A DNA stretch of 64,000 nucleotides. Origin: Acheta domesticus. Its lineage: Eukaryota > Arthropoda > Insecta > Orthoptera > Gryllidae. The stretch lies in assembly GCA_031308135.1 (NCBI GenBank), contig JAHLJT010008756.1, positions 70,901,821 through 70,965,820 on the forward strand, given 5' to 3'. Numbering within the stretch: position 1 is the stretch's first letter; every line of letters begins with the position of its first letter. Below the pieces are notes generated by a model that did no database searches, had not been told where the DNA came from, and was given only the letters and a program-made list of their open reading frames with translations. This document shows positions 21,851 through 31,425 of this stretch, one piece after another. The position numbers and the translations under genes are program-made.

Positions 21851-23390
21851 AACCAGATCCGGCGATTCCCTCGAACGCCGGAGCGGACGCGCCGGCGATG
21901 TTCTACTGCGAAGCTGATGAGTTTTGATATTGGATTCTCGGCCTTGTAGTGGTGTCTGCGCGTGGAGGTGAAATGTGCTTGGGGGGCTTGGGTGTCACAA
22001 CATTGTTTTATTGTGTTGTGGCTTGCATTGCTTGGGACGCAGTTTTTTTTCTGTTCCTTTTGAAATTATCATCCATGACAACGTGCTGACATAATATTAT
22101 TTTCTTAAATTTCTCTACAGTTGTTTCTAATAATTTTCTTAAATAAGTGAGAGAATGCTGAAGACGGGAACCACATGCACAATAGGTATACTGAACTACT
22201 ATCAAGGAACTGTTCAAACCACATTGCAATTACATTCTTACAATAAATTATTTTTTAAATTCATTTGTAAATTCACATTCGCATTTGTAATTAAAATAGG
22301 AAAAAATTGTGTTAATAGTATTTTTTTATATTAACCCTTCAATTACATGAACAAAGGTAAGAAATTTATCTTTCTTCTCTGTATTTCTCATTGTTTAAGG
22401 TATGTAAAATATAGACAAAGAAACAACGAACACTATCAGCTCGTGGAAGCTGAAACGTTTTGCAACTTTTTGCAAAATATACATTGTAATATATTTCATT
22501 ACTCTCATAAAATGTACTCTGTCATTTACAGCCTTATTTTCCGCTTCATTCGACAAATTGATCATTTTCGTGAATTTATTATTGTGGTGTACAAGGAAGA
22601 ACGTATTATAACTGAAACAAATAAGTAGTAAAGAATATAAAATAGACAGACTTACGAAAGAATGTGATGGAGTAATGAAAGAAATACCAAAAAAGAAAGC
22701 AGAACAAAAATTCAAACTTTAATTAAAATTGAATTGCCGATGACATTCCATTACTGTCGAAACTGCTCTTCTACGTTTCAAAACGAGGCCGTACTCATCA
22801 ACAGTAAAATTATTTGGATAATCCGCCGGATTCAAGAGACCCAATTTCTGGAGTTTGAACAATTGTTAGTGAGCGATTTTGATACTACAGACGCTAGAGC
22901 TGTGATGTCAAGGTCGATATGCCACTAGTAGGTGTTCGTGGCAGGGTAGCACGAAGAAATCATGCCTCCACGCAGTTGATCACCTCGCCACAAGTTAAAG
23001 TCGCCCTGAACGCTTTTACGCTTTACACATGAAATGAGATTAAGTGGAAGTTAGGTAAATAAATTTAAGAACGTTTGTAGTTTTTTTTATTTAAATTTTT
23101 ACTTTTATTTTTGTGTGCACATCCTCTTTTCTACATGCGATTCCATCAAGTGGAAAAACGGCAGGGTTACTACTAATATTTTCCTTTCCCGACACTAGTT
23201 GCGCAGAGAAGCACGTACCATGCGACGGTACCATGAAGCGTGCCACTGCCACCAGCAGGTGACTTTGACATCTCTGCGCTAGAGTCTAACTACATTTTGT
23301 ATACGAAAGAAAACAAACAAATAAGCTCAAAAATTTTCAAACAGTAATCATGCATAATAGGAAATTCAGTTATTGGAAGAAAAAGTGGCA
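21851..23390. other. Unassigned DNA, mostly AT-rich
   Basis: GC-rich tail of the preceding module to about 21910, then AT-rich. Short ORFs, the longest about 106 codons and AT-rich in codons, without motifs. Confidence 0.4.
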
Positions 23391-23394
23391 TTCA

Positions 23395-23698
23395 AGATGC
23401 GGCGGAACAAGCAATGTGGACTAAGTGGGAATGGGGTGAGCACTTGAGACTCGAGCACCAAACATGGACCCATGCTGCAACAGTATGGGGCCCACGAGTT
23501 GGAGACGACAAGGCCGACAGGAAACTAGATGGTCTGACCATTTCAAGAATGCAATAGGTGTAGAATGGAGTAGAGTGGCGAGGGACCGTGAACAGTGGAA
23601 AACTATGTATACTGAAAATTAAGACTTTCCGTTCAGATGTTGTGAAGCCTTCCTGCCATAAGCAGGAGGTCTTTGTCCTACTGAGGAATGTACAGGCT

Positions 23699-23737
<39 letters not shown>

Positions 23738-23740
23738 CAT
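23395..23740 (+). pseudogene. LINE 3'-end fossil with (AAT)n tail
   Basis: The plus strand encodes a typical LINE C-terminus in two frames: MWTKWEWGEHLRLEHQTWTH (from 23414), then after a frameshift near 23495 RRQGRQETRWSDHFKNAIGV and EWSRVARDREQWKTM, with a stop at 23620-23622. The pattern 'GRPxTRWxDDFxxxxGxxWxxxAxDRxxWK' is established for the C-termini of several LINE groups. About 80 bp of 3' UTR follow and the element ends in an (AAT)n tract at 23700-23738 that passes into CAT repeats. No upstream RT domain remains, so this is a dead, 5'-truncated insertion. Confidence 0.8.
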
Positions 23741-23829
23741 CATCATCTTCATCATCATACATACCGATGCGCATGATTTCTTTTAGTCCACCAAGAATAC
23801 CATAAAAAAAGGTCCAAACATAGACATAC

Positions 23830-24055
23830 CAACACAAATCCGGGCGTGGGGCGCAAGGCAGTCAGAGCTTCACCACACCAGCGCTGCCAACGCCATCTCC
23901 CTCTCCTTCCCCTCCTCCGTTGCCTTCTCCGCTCGCCGCGGCGCGCGCCGGCGTCCTCGCGTCCGTCGTAAAGCGCGCGTTAATTAAGAAATTCCCCTCG
24001 CGCGTCACGCTCCGCGCGGCCGCCCCCCTCCCTCCCCTCCCTCCCCCCGCCCCTC
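23830..24055. other. GC-rich segment before the tandem array
   Basis: CpG-rich and pyrimidine-rich DNA (C/T runs at 24020-24055). No ORF with recognisable domain. It may be a diverged first part of the array that follows or a small island. Confidence 0.3.
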
Positions 24056-25733
24056 CTTAGCCTTGCTTCTGCGGCGGCGCACCAGGCCGCGCGCGCCCGC
24101 CCGTAATGAAGAGCAGGCCGCGCCCGCGCCGCTCTGCCAACGCGCGCCGCACGCGCGCAATCCACAGGTGCCAGCGCTCACTATGCGCTCGTAAATAGAG
24201 GAGGACGAGGACAAAGAGCGGGAAGGGCCTGAAGAAGAAGAAAGAAAAAAGGAAAAAACAATCATAAATAATAGACAATAATGAAAAATACTTAATGATA
24301 AAAGAACTTGTAAACCACAGGTCTACAGTTGTAGCCAACAGGAATGGAATTGAACGAGTCGTAAAGGAACAGCATCAAATGGAAACGAATGGTGTCGAGA
24401 GGAAAGAAAAGAAGAAAGAAACAACCGTAAATAATAGACAATAATGAAAAATAGTTAAGATAAAAAGAACTTTTAATGTAGCCAACAGAATGGAATTGAG
24501 CGTATCGTAATGGGACAGCATCAAATGGAAACGAAAGGTGCCGAAAGGAAAGAAAAGAAGAAGAAAAAATCATAAATAATAGACAATAATGAAAAATAGT
24601 TAAGATAAAAGAACTTGTAACATAGCCAACAGGAATGGAATTGAACGTATCGTAAAGGAACAGCATAAAATGGAAACGATGGTGCCGAACGGAACAGAAT
24701 GGAGTCAAATGAAACTAAATGGGAACGAACCAAACTCCGTGGCGCAGAATGGTCAAATAAAACAGTGAAACGTAGCGCAATGGAGCACAAGGAGCAGAAC
24801 GCGTCGCGACGTGTTTGAAGAAGATCAGATCGAGCCAAGTCCGCTCTGGCAGCAGGCGCGGAATCCACAGGTGCCAGCGCTCACAAGACCGTAAATAGAG
24901 GATGACGAGGAAGAGGCGGGAGAATTCAGAAGAGGACTTAAGCATAAAGGATAGACAATGGAAAATAGTTAAAATAAAACAGCATTAAATGAAACGTAAC
25001 CGTTCGGGGTGGAACTTATTGTAACGGAAAGGTTCCGAATGGTACCGGTCGTAATGTAACGGAAGAAAATCCGAGCATTATTATTCGATACCGAACGGAA
25101 ATAATGGCATCGATCAGAAGCGAAGACACAAACAGAAACGAATGGTGCTGAACGGAATAGATGGAGGCCGGAATAGAGTGGATAGGGCAATAGAACGGAA
25201 CATAGTGTAACTTAACGAAATGGAAACCCAAGAAACAGAGCGCACCGTGCGCGTGCAATGAAGATCTGGACGCGCCGGCGACGCTCGTGGCAGCGCGCGC
25301 CACATTCGCGAAATTCGTAAATTCCATCTCTCACTGCAGTCGCAAATAGACGATATGGTGCGTAAGGCTGAAAATACAGAAAAGGAAGGAATAATAGATA
25401 ATAAGGGAAACTAGTTAAAATAAAGGGGCTTGTAATGTAGGCAACCAGAATCAATCTGAACGTATCATAAGGGAATAGCACCAAATGGAAACAATGGTGC
25501 CGAACGGAAAAGAATGAAATCAAGTGGAACAAATATGGGCCGAACAGACCCACGTGGTACAGAATGGTCAAACGGAACATAGTGGAACTTAGCAAAATGG
25601 AAATCCAAGGAACTGAAAGCGTCGCGTCATGTGTGTTGAAGAATAGGCCGCGCCAGGGCCGCTCTGGCAGCTCCACACGTGCGGAATCCACAAGTGTCAG
25701 TGCTCACTACACTCGGAAATAAAGAATAGGGAA

Positions 25734-25858
25734 TTTTGCCACCTCGAACGTTAAGCAATATCGATCTTCTGCTCATGCGCAGTTCAAGTTTCGCAACGCT
25801 TCGATGCATCTGCGCATGAGCAGAAGATCGATAGTGCTCACCGTTCGAGGTGGCAAAA
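25734..25858. mobile_element. Foldback element, 125 bp, inside the array
   Basis: Arms of 49 bp flank a 27-base loop (25783-25809). The outer 17 bp (from TTTTGCCACCTCGAACG) and the inner 21 bp (25762-25782 versus 25810-25830; core CTGCTCATGCGCAG) pair perfectly; the 11 bp between them pair at 8 positions. It interrupts a unit of the tandem array and is not present in the other units. No ORF. It could be a MITE-like insertion; a clear target duplication was not found. Confidence 0.75.
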
Positions 25859-27067
25859 ACTCTCTACTAAGGGGAAGGTACTGAAAAATGCTGAAGAAAT
25901 ACAGAAAAGAGAAAAAAACAATCGTAGATAATACACAGCAATGAAACATGGTTAAAATAAAAGAACTTGTAACGTAGCCATCCGGAACGGAACTGAACGT
26001 ATCGTAAAAGCAACCGCATGAAATGGAAACAAATTGTGCCGAAAGGAAAAGAATGAAGTAGAATGGAACTAAGTGGAGACGAACCAAATCCCATACTACA
26101 GAATAGTCAAACGGAACATAGTGGAACTTAGCGCAATGGAAGGTCAAGGAACAGAAGGCGTCGCGACGCATTTAGCGAAGAGCAGACCGAGCCAGCGCCG
26201 ATCTGGCAACGCGCTCTAGACGCATGCGCGGAATCTACAGGTGCTCGCGACAGTCGTAAACAGAGAATATGCGGGAAGAGTCTGGGAAATATTGAAGAGG
26301 AAAGAAAAGAATAAAGAAACAAGCAAAAAAAAGTCAATAAAGGAAAATAGTAAAAATAAAATAACTTGTAACGTAATGTAGCCAATGGAACATAATGTAG
26401 GAATGGAACTTACCTTAACACAACGAAAGGAACAGATTAAAATAATACCAATCGTAACATAACAGAACAAATCCGAGAAAAATTGGATGATGCCAAAACT
26501 AAATGAGTGGCACTAATCAGAAGCGAATGGCACCAAAAATAAAGAAGTGGTACAGAAGGAAAAGGAATGGTACCAAAGGGAAAGAAATGCCGTCGAACGG
26601 AAAATAATGGAGAGAAATGGAAGTAAATGAGGCCGAAAGAAAAACACTAGTACCAATCGGACCCCACGGTTCAGAACGGTCAAACGGAACGCAGTGGAAC
26701 TTGGCGGAAAGGAGCACCAAGAAACAGAACGCGTCGCGACGTGTTTAATGAAGAGGACACCGAGTCAGTGTCGCTCTACCAGCATGCGCGGAATTCACAG
26801 GTGCCAGCGTTCACGACAGTCGAAAATAGAGGACGAGGAGGAATAGTGGTTAATGCTCAAGAGGAAATAGAGGAAAGAAACAAACATAAATAATAGTCAG
26901 TAATGCAAAATAGTAAAAATAAAAGAGCTTATAACGTAATGTAGTCAATGGAAAAGCAATGTAGAAGTGGAACTAATCGGAATGTAAGGAACGGAACGGA
27001 TTGGAATGGTACCGGACGTAATGTAACAATACAAATCCGAGCAAAATTATACGACACCGAACGGAAA

Positions 27068-27400
27068 TGCAGAGGTGGCTCAGGGCATCAAATGACGTCA
27101 CTGCAATGCCCTTGACCGGCAGGTCTTAGGTTCGAGTCCCGGCGGTGACAATTTTCGATTCTAGCTAGATACCTAGATCGAGTTCAGCCGCTGCCTGGAG
27201 GAGAATTACAGAGACCGACTGTTATGAACGGTAGATTTCCGTGGTTGGTTTCTTCAATCAACACCAGGCGAATGTCGAAGCAATACTCTAACAAACGGGT
27301 GACGGATCGCGCGCATTTCCTTTCTCGTCCTTGCCTTATTCTCGACCCTTACACTAACTTACACTTATATGCATTACACTAACACACATTGAGAACAAAT
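27068..27400 (+). mobile_element. tRNA-derived SINE (plus), 3'-truncated
   Basis: This is the best-preserved head of the family in the window. The A-box region is TGGCTCAGGG (27076-27085) and the B-box is GGTTCGAGTCC (27129-27139), a perfect match to the pol III consensus at tRNA-like spacing. The body follows in the reverse sense of the minus copies (TTTCCGTGGTTGGTTTCTTC, ATCAACACCAGGCGAATGTC, ACTAACTTACACTTATATGC) and stops before the GATT-tail part. It sits within the tandem array: GAACGGAAATG precedes it and CAGAACGGAAGCG follows. Confidence 0.85.
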
Positions 27401-27910
27401 TGTCCAGAACGGAAGCGAATGGAGCCCAATAAAACGCACAGGCGCCGAATCGAATCCCACAGATCAAAATGTAACAAACGGAGCATTTATGAATTTAGCA
27501 GAACATAACCCACGGAACCGAGGGCGTCGCGCTGCGCGAAATGCAGAGAAGGCCGTGCCATCGCTACTCTGGCTTCTAAAGCTGCACGTGCGGGATTCAC
27601 TGAAATGGAACGCCCTCGCGGTAAACATAAATCGAAAATTAAGAAGAAGAGAACCTATTGAATGTAGGAGAAATAAAGAAAAGAGACAAAATGAAAATTT
27701 AATTTTAGGTAAATGGAAAATAACATAAAAGAGAAAGCAATGTGACGTAATGTAACCGAACGGAATGAAAGTAGCCTCCTCCTAACGGAACGGAACTTAT
27801 TATAACGTTACGACACGGAACCGATAGTTGCCGAACAGATACTCGTATGTAGGGCACTGAATAGAATAATATTAAACGGAAAAAAGTAGTGGTGAACAGA
27901 AACGCAGGCA

Positions 27911-28685
27911 AACAACTGAAATCGTAATGTCTCGTTACGCAACGTGTTGGTCACCACGACAACCCACTTACCTTTTAAAACGTAAATAAATTTCGCTCTC
28001 TTTTTCACTAATCTTACATTTTCATATACCTTGCAATTATTTTTAAGCAATTCGGGGCTGTAACATTGAGAACAATCTTCGTTCAAGGAATTTCTCAAAG
28101 GAATTTCGGACGTAAACCACTTACAGTAGAGCTGATTGCAAATGAGAATCTTTCCGACTCCCTGCCCTTCACCTCTCTTACTCCTCGTGTCGCCGAATTG
28201 GAATCCAAAACGCTATATTGTTTCAAAGAAATAAAAAGGAAGACCAATTTTCTAGAGCAAGGAAACTTGAGAAACAAGAAAGAAACGAAGATTAAGCACT
28301 CAAATGTAGAAATGTCAATGTCTGAGAAAGGTAGATGGAAAGAATAATCAAAAGATCACCGAAGACTCACACGAGTACAAATCATTCCAATAAATTATGA
28401 TATTATTTTTATTCATATGCTTTTACATCCGTTTTTATTTAATACACGTTCCCATAATAAGATAATAATCAATTAGTCTTGGATATCAAAGGACCTAAAT
28501 ATGTACATCATTATTGTGTAAAACTTGACTATATGTCACACAACAAGGGAATTATATTTTTACTTACTACTTATTTTCATGTTATTTGTTGTTTCAGATC
28601 GGGATTACTGTATTGAGTTTCCACAAAAAATATGAGTATTATGTATTAGATTACACATAGCTGATCGACCTTCATTTTTTTTTTC
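27911..28685. other. Unassigned DNA, no gene recognised
   Basis: GC-balanced at first, AT-rich later. ORFs of up to 93 codons have no recognisable domain. Confidence 0.4.
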
Positions 28686-28689
28686 TTTT

Positions 28690-29230
28690 TACTGTTTTTT
28701 TCTTTTTGTTGGTTATTCTTTACGTTGTAATGCTATGTCGTGTTTTTTCTTTCTCCACACTATTTTTGGTTGTCTCTGCCTTTTTGATTTTCTTTCCCTA
28801 TTCGTGCACATTTTCCTTCCGAAACTCCACTTGATTTCCAGTAACTCCCTCTCCATGGCTTTTTTCGTTTTGTTCCTTTTTTTATTAATTTCCCCTCGTC
28901 GGCTTATTCTTTCTTTATATTCTTCTCCTGTTTCTTTCCCCTTCCTTCATCTTCACCTGCTCCTCTGTGCTTTCCTTTATCCAGTCTTTATCTTTTCTTC
29001 CACCTTTCCCTCTCCAATTCCTCATCCTTCTTTCTCTTCTGCATCTGTCCCTCCTACTCCACTCTTCTTTCTAATCTTTTCTTGTTCCTCTTACTCTTAT
29101 CTTCCTAATCCCTTTTCTCCTTTTTCTTTTCCTCTTGCTCATCTTCTCTTCTCCTCCTCCTCTTTCTACTGTCCTCTTCCTCCTTTCCTTTCTTTTCCCT
29201 GTTTCCTCATGTATCGCTGTTCTTCTTATG
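28690..29230. repeat. Long T/C-rich (polypyrimidine) tract
   Basis: About 540 bp in which the plus strand is almost entirely T and C, mostly TTCC, CTTTT and TCTTC variants. The 178-codon plus ORF at 28735-29271 is Phe/Leu/Ser/Pro-rich low complexity and follows from this bias; I do not call it a gene. Confidence 0.75.
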
Positions 29231-29234
29231 TAGG

Positions 29235-29475
29235 TCTCAGCTTGTCGCGTCGTTCTCCTTGGGGCTCGTAGCCCGTGGCGAAGGAATGCCATCGCTCCAC
29301 CCCGAGTGATTCGCGGGCGCCAAAGAGCTCCCATTAGCGGCTGACGCCATCGGGAGGAATTTCGCTTATCTGGTCGGAAATCTCTAGGCTTCTCTTCGGC
29401 TTTTAACTTGCCTGCTTTGAAACGAATTCACGAGGGTTCACCAAGATCGTGACGTTCTCTCACCTACGAAGAACG
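29235..29475. other. GC-balanced, apparently unique segment
   Basis: A short non-repetitive segment with CpGs between a pyrimidine tract and AT-rich DNA. No ORF with recognisable domain. Possible regulatory element, by composition only. Confidence 0.25.
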
Positions 29476-29665
29476 TTTAATTGAAAAAAAAATTCTTACT
29501 CACAAGTGATCCTAAATTTGGAAATGAATGATCATAAAGTTATACATCGTGTATTAAATTATTCAAAAAGAAAAAGCTCCCGTAACACAAATCGACCTAA
29601 GATTATTAATACGGTCAATGTGAACCTCATTACAATAATTAAATATTATATTACAATAATTTATA

Positions 29666-29701
<36 letters not shown>

Positions 29702-30185
29702 TTGTTAATATAATCACTCGAGAATCTCACTCTATCAGAGAGATGCCAACTAATGAAAAAGTTGTCTCTGGAAAAAGCGTGAGGAACAATCCACTTATTG
29801 TTGGTGTTTTCTGTCAGTGAAAATGAAATTTAATTTTACAATATTAGTGTGCATTATTTGTTTTAGTTAACTAATAAATCTCTTGAATTTTACCTCGAAA
29901 CGCGGTTAAACTTTACAAATACGAAAAAATATATATAATCCACGTGCTCCTTATTTTGGTTTCTTTAAAATTTTTATATGTCCGGTATCTTCCACAATGA
30001 TTTAAAAATATAAAAATGATACTCAGTGAATTTGGATAAATTATCTAGTTTATAACAAGTTTTTTTGGATTTAACGGACATTTGACGGAGATGTTAGACT
30101 TTTGAGAAGCACTTTTATAAATGTCGAGTTTTTGGCTTGACATTTTGTATCTTCAGTTTTTCGAGCTCCCTGATGAGAGAATCTG
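29476..30185. other. AT-rich DNA with (TA)n microsatellite
   Basis: A (TA)n tract of about 14 units is at 29670-29697. The rest is AT-rich without recognised features. Confidence 0.55.
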
Positions 30186-30255
30186 AGGTTACATGTACAG
30201 CTTGACACTTGACAGCTGCCGATATTTTAACAGAAATACTCTTTTTCTGTTGCAG

Positions 30256-30451
30256 GCTGAAAAGTACGTACGCAGACGCGTCCGGTTGGCGGAGTAAACT
30301 GCATCGAAATCCGGGCAGCGAGGAGTCGCCAGCTCTTCCGAAGAGTTGCGACAGCGCGAAGCGCGACCGCGACCGCGTCCGGGGAAGTTCCTCCGATGAG
30401 CATACCGGTTCCCGGAGTCCCAGGGTCGCAGCCCGATGCCGCTCCCGATAG
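30256..30451 (+). CDS. Candidate terminal exon, unidentified protein
   Basis: A good 3' splice site (CTCTTTTTCTGTTGCAG, ending 30255) precedes an open frame entered in phase: one leading base, then 64 codons ending in TAG at 30449-30451. The encoded segment is hydrophilic, starts LKSTYADASGWRSKLHRNPG and continues with Arg/Asp/Ser-rich sequence including KRDRDRVRGSSSDEHTGSRS. The other two frames close quickly after the acceptor. The exon is GC-rich between AT-rich DNA and a pyrimidine tract. I recognise no domain, and no partner exon was found in the window. It could be the last coding exon of a host gene whose body lies upstream, or a chance combination. Confidence 0.3.
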
Positions 30452-30489
30452 CCTTGACACCGGACAGGTGCCCCGTCGCTCGCTCACCA

Positions 30490-31115
30490 CCCGGTCCCCC
30501 CCCCCCGACGCCACACGTCCTCTCAACATCAGAGCATCCTCCTGCCGTCCGTCCTACCCACCTGCTCGCTAGCGCCCGCTCGTCCGTCCCGTCCGTCGTC
30601 GTCGACTTCCCGTCCGTCCCCACTCACCCCAGCTCATCCCCGCTGCCAGCGCCCGCCCGCTCTCCCACTCATCCCCGCCCACTCGCGCCTCCCGCCTACT
30701 CAGTCACCCCCGTACACTCTTATCACCTCTATCACTCCATACCCCAACTCCTCGCCCCCGCTCGCTCTCTCGTTCGTAACCTCTCTCTTGCCCCGACCAC
30801 TCGCTCGACCAACCTACTCTCTCCACCACGCCCACTCCTACTCTTTTATCCACTCCCGTTCTCTCGCTCTTCATCCTCTGTCCACTCTGACGCCCCCCCC
30901 CCATTCTCTCACTTTCATCCACATTCAGTCTCGCCCCTATCCGCTCCTGTCCTGCCCTCCCCTTCTCTCCAATCGTCCACTCTCCTCACCCGCCTCTCTC
31001 CCCCTCCCCTTCTACCCATCCGTCCCTTCTTCCCTCCCAACCTCGTATTCCTCCCATTCCTCTCATCCCCACGCCCCCTTTTCCCACTCATCTCCTCGCC
31101 CCCACACGACCACTA
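30490..31115. repeat. Long C/T-rich (polypyrimidine) tract
   Basis: About 620 bp of C-rich and T-rich plus strand with CCCACTCATCCCC-like variants and a run of ten or more C near 30497. It keeps a 261-codon plus frame open (30436-31221; Pro/Ser/Leu-rich) and a second overlapping frame; both look like products of the bias. Confidence 0.7.
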
Positions 31116-31119
31116 CGCC

Positions 31120-31425
31120 GTCCGGACGTGGGCGCGGTCAAAACCTTGTTCTCGCGGCGGCGACCGCAACGCTCGGTGGCAAGGCGTTAAGTATTTTGCG
31201 GCAGCCCTAAATCATTCTTAATGGAACGAAATGCCCAGTGCATATTTCTGCTCGTGGACGAGGTCTCAGCCTCAACGTGTGCCCGTGAGTTACAGGGAAC
31301 GCGTGGAGACGGGGGTGTCATGAGAAATATTCCCAAGACGCGACTGCGGTACAGCGGCTTGGCTTGGGTGCAAAGTACTCGGCGACAGTTGCTGACGTAC
31401 TGGTATGCATGCAGAATCCGATTTG
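31120..31425. other. GC-balanced segment, no gene recognised
   Basis: CpG-containing, non-repetitive DNA with open frames on both strands of about 95 codons and no domain. It follows the pyrimidine tract and gives way to T-rich DNA at about 31430. Confidence 0.25.

Larger units (their letters stand above)
24056..27910. repeat. Diverged tandem array, units about 0.4-0.7 kb
   Basis: A purine-rich plus strand is made of recurring modules. Module A: AGAACGCGTCGCGACGTGTT followed by GCG.GGAATCCACAGGTGCCAG and AAATAGAGGA.GACGAGG (near 24160, 24860, 25300, 25685, 26230, 26790, 27590). Module B: AATAATAGACAATAATGAAA plus TAAAAGAACTTGTAACGTAG, CCAACAGGAATGGAATTGAA and CGTATCGTAAAGGAACAGCA. Module C: GGTGCCGAACGG.A. 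and AGAATGGTCAAACGGAACAT. Units differ by indels and substitutions; module B is itself repeated about every 150-160 bp at 24243-24700. Many minus-strand ORFs here (60-160 codons, Phe/Leu/Ser-rich) come from this bias and are not genes. Confidence 0.8.

Noticed and set aside
24243..24700. CRISPR-like array
   Set aside because: Repeats are long, diverged and have no constant spacer size; the sequence is clearly eukaryotic.
24292..26385. Many Phe/Leu/Ser-rich ORFs on minus that look like membrane proteins
   Set aside because: They lie on the pyrimidine-rich strand of the tandem array, recur as variants of one another and overlap in different frames. I read them as by-products of the repeat.
27068..27140. 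Functional tRNA gene at the perfect B-box
   Set aside because: It continues into the SINE body shared with other copies and lacks a closed acceptor stem.
28735..29271. 178-codon ORF on plus
   Set aside because: Low-complexity Phe/Ser/Pro sequence coming from the polypyrimidine tract.
30436..31221. 261-codon Pro/Ser-rich ORF on plus, the second longest in the window
   Set aside because: It lies within a C/T-rich tract; residues cycle through Pro, Ser, Leu and His as the tract dictates. No domain seen.
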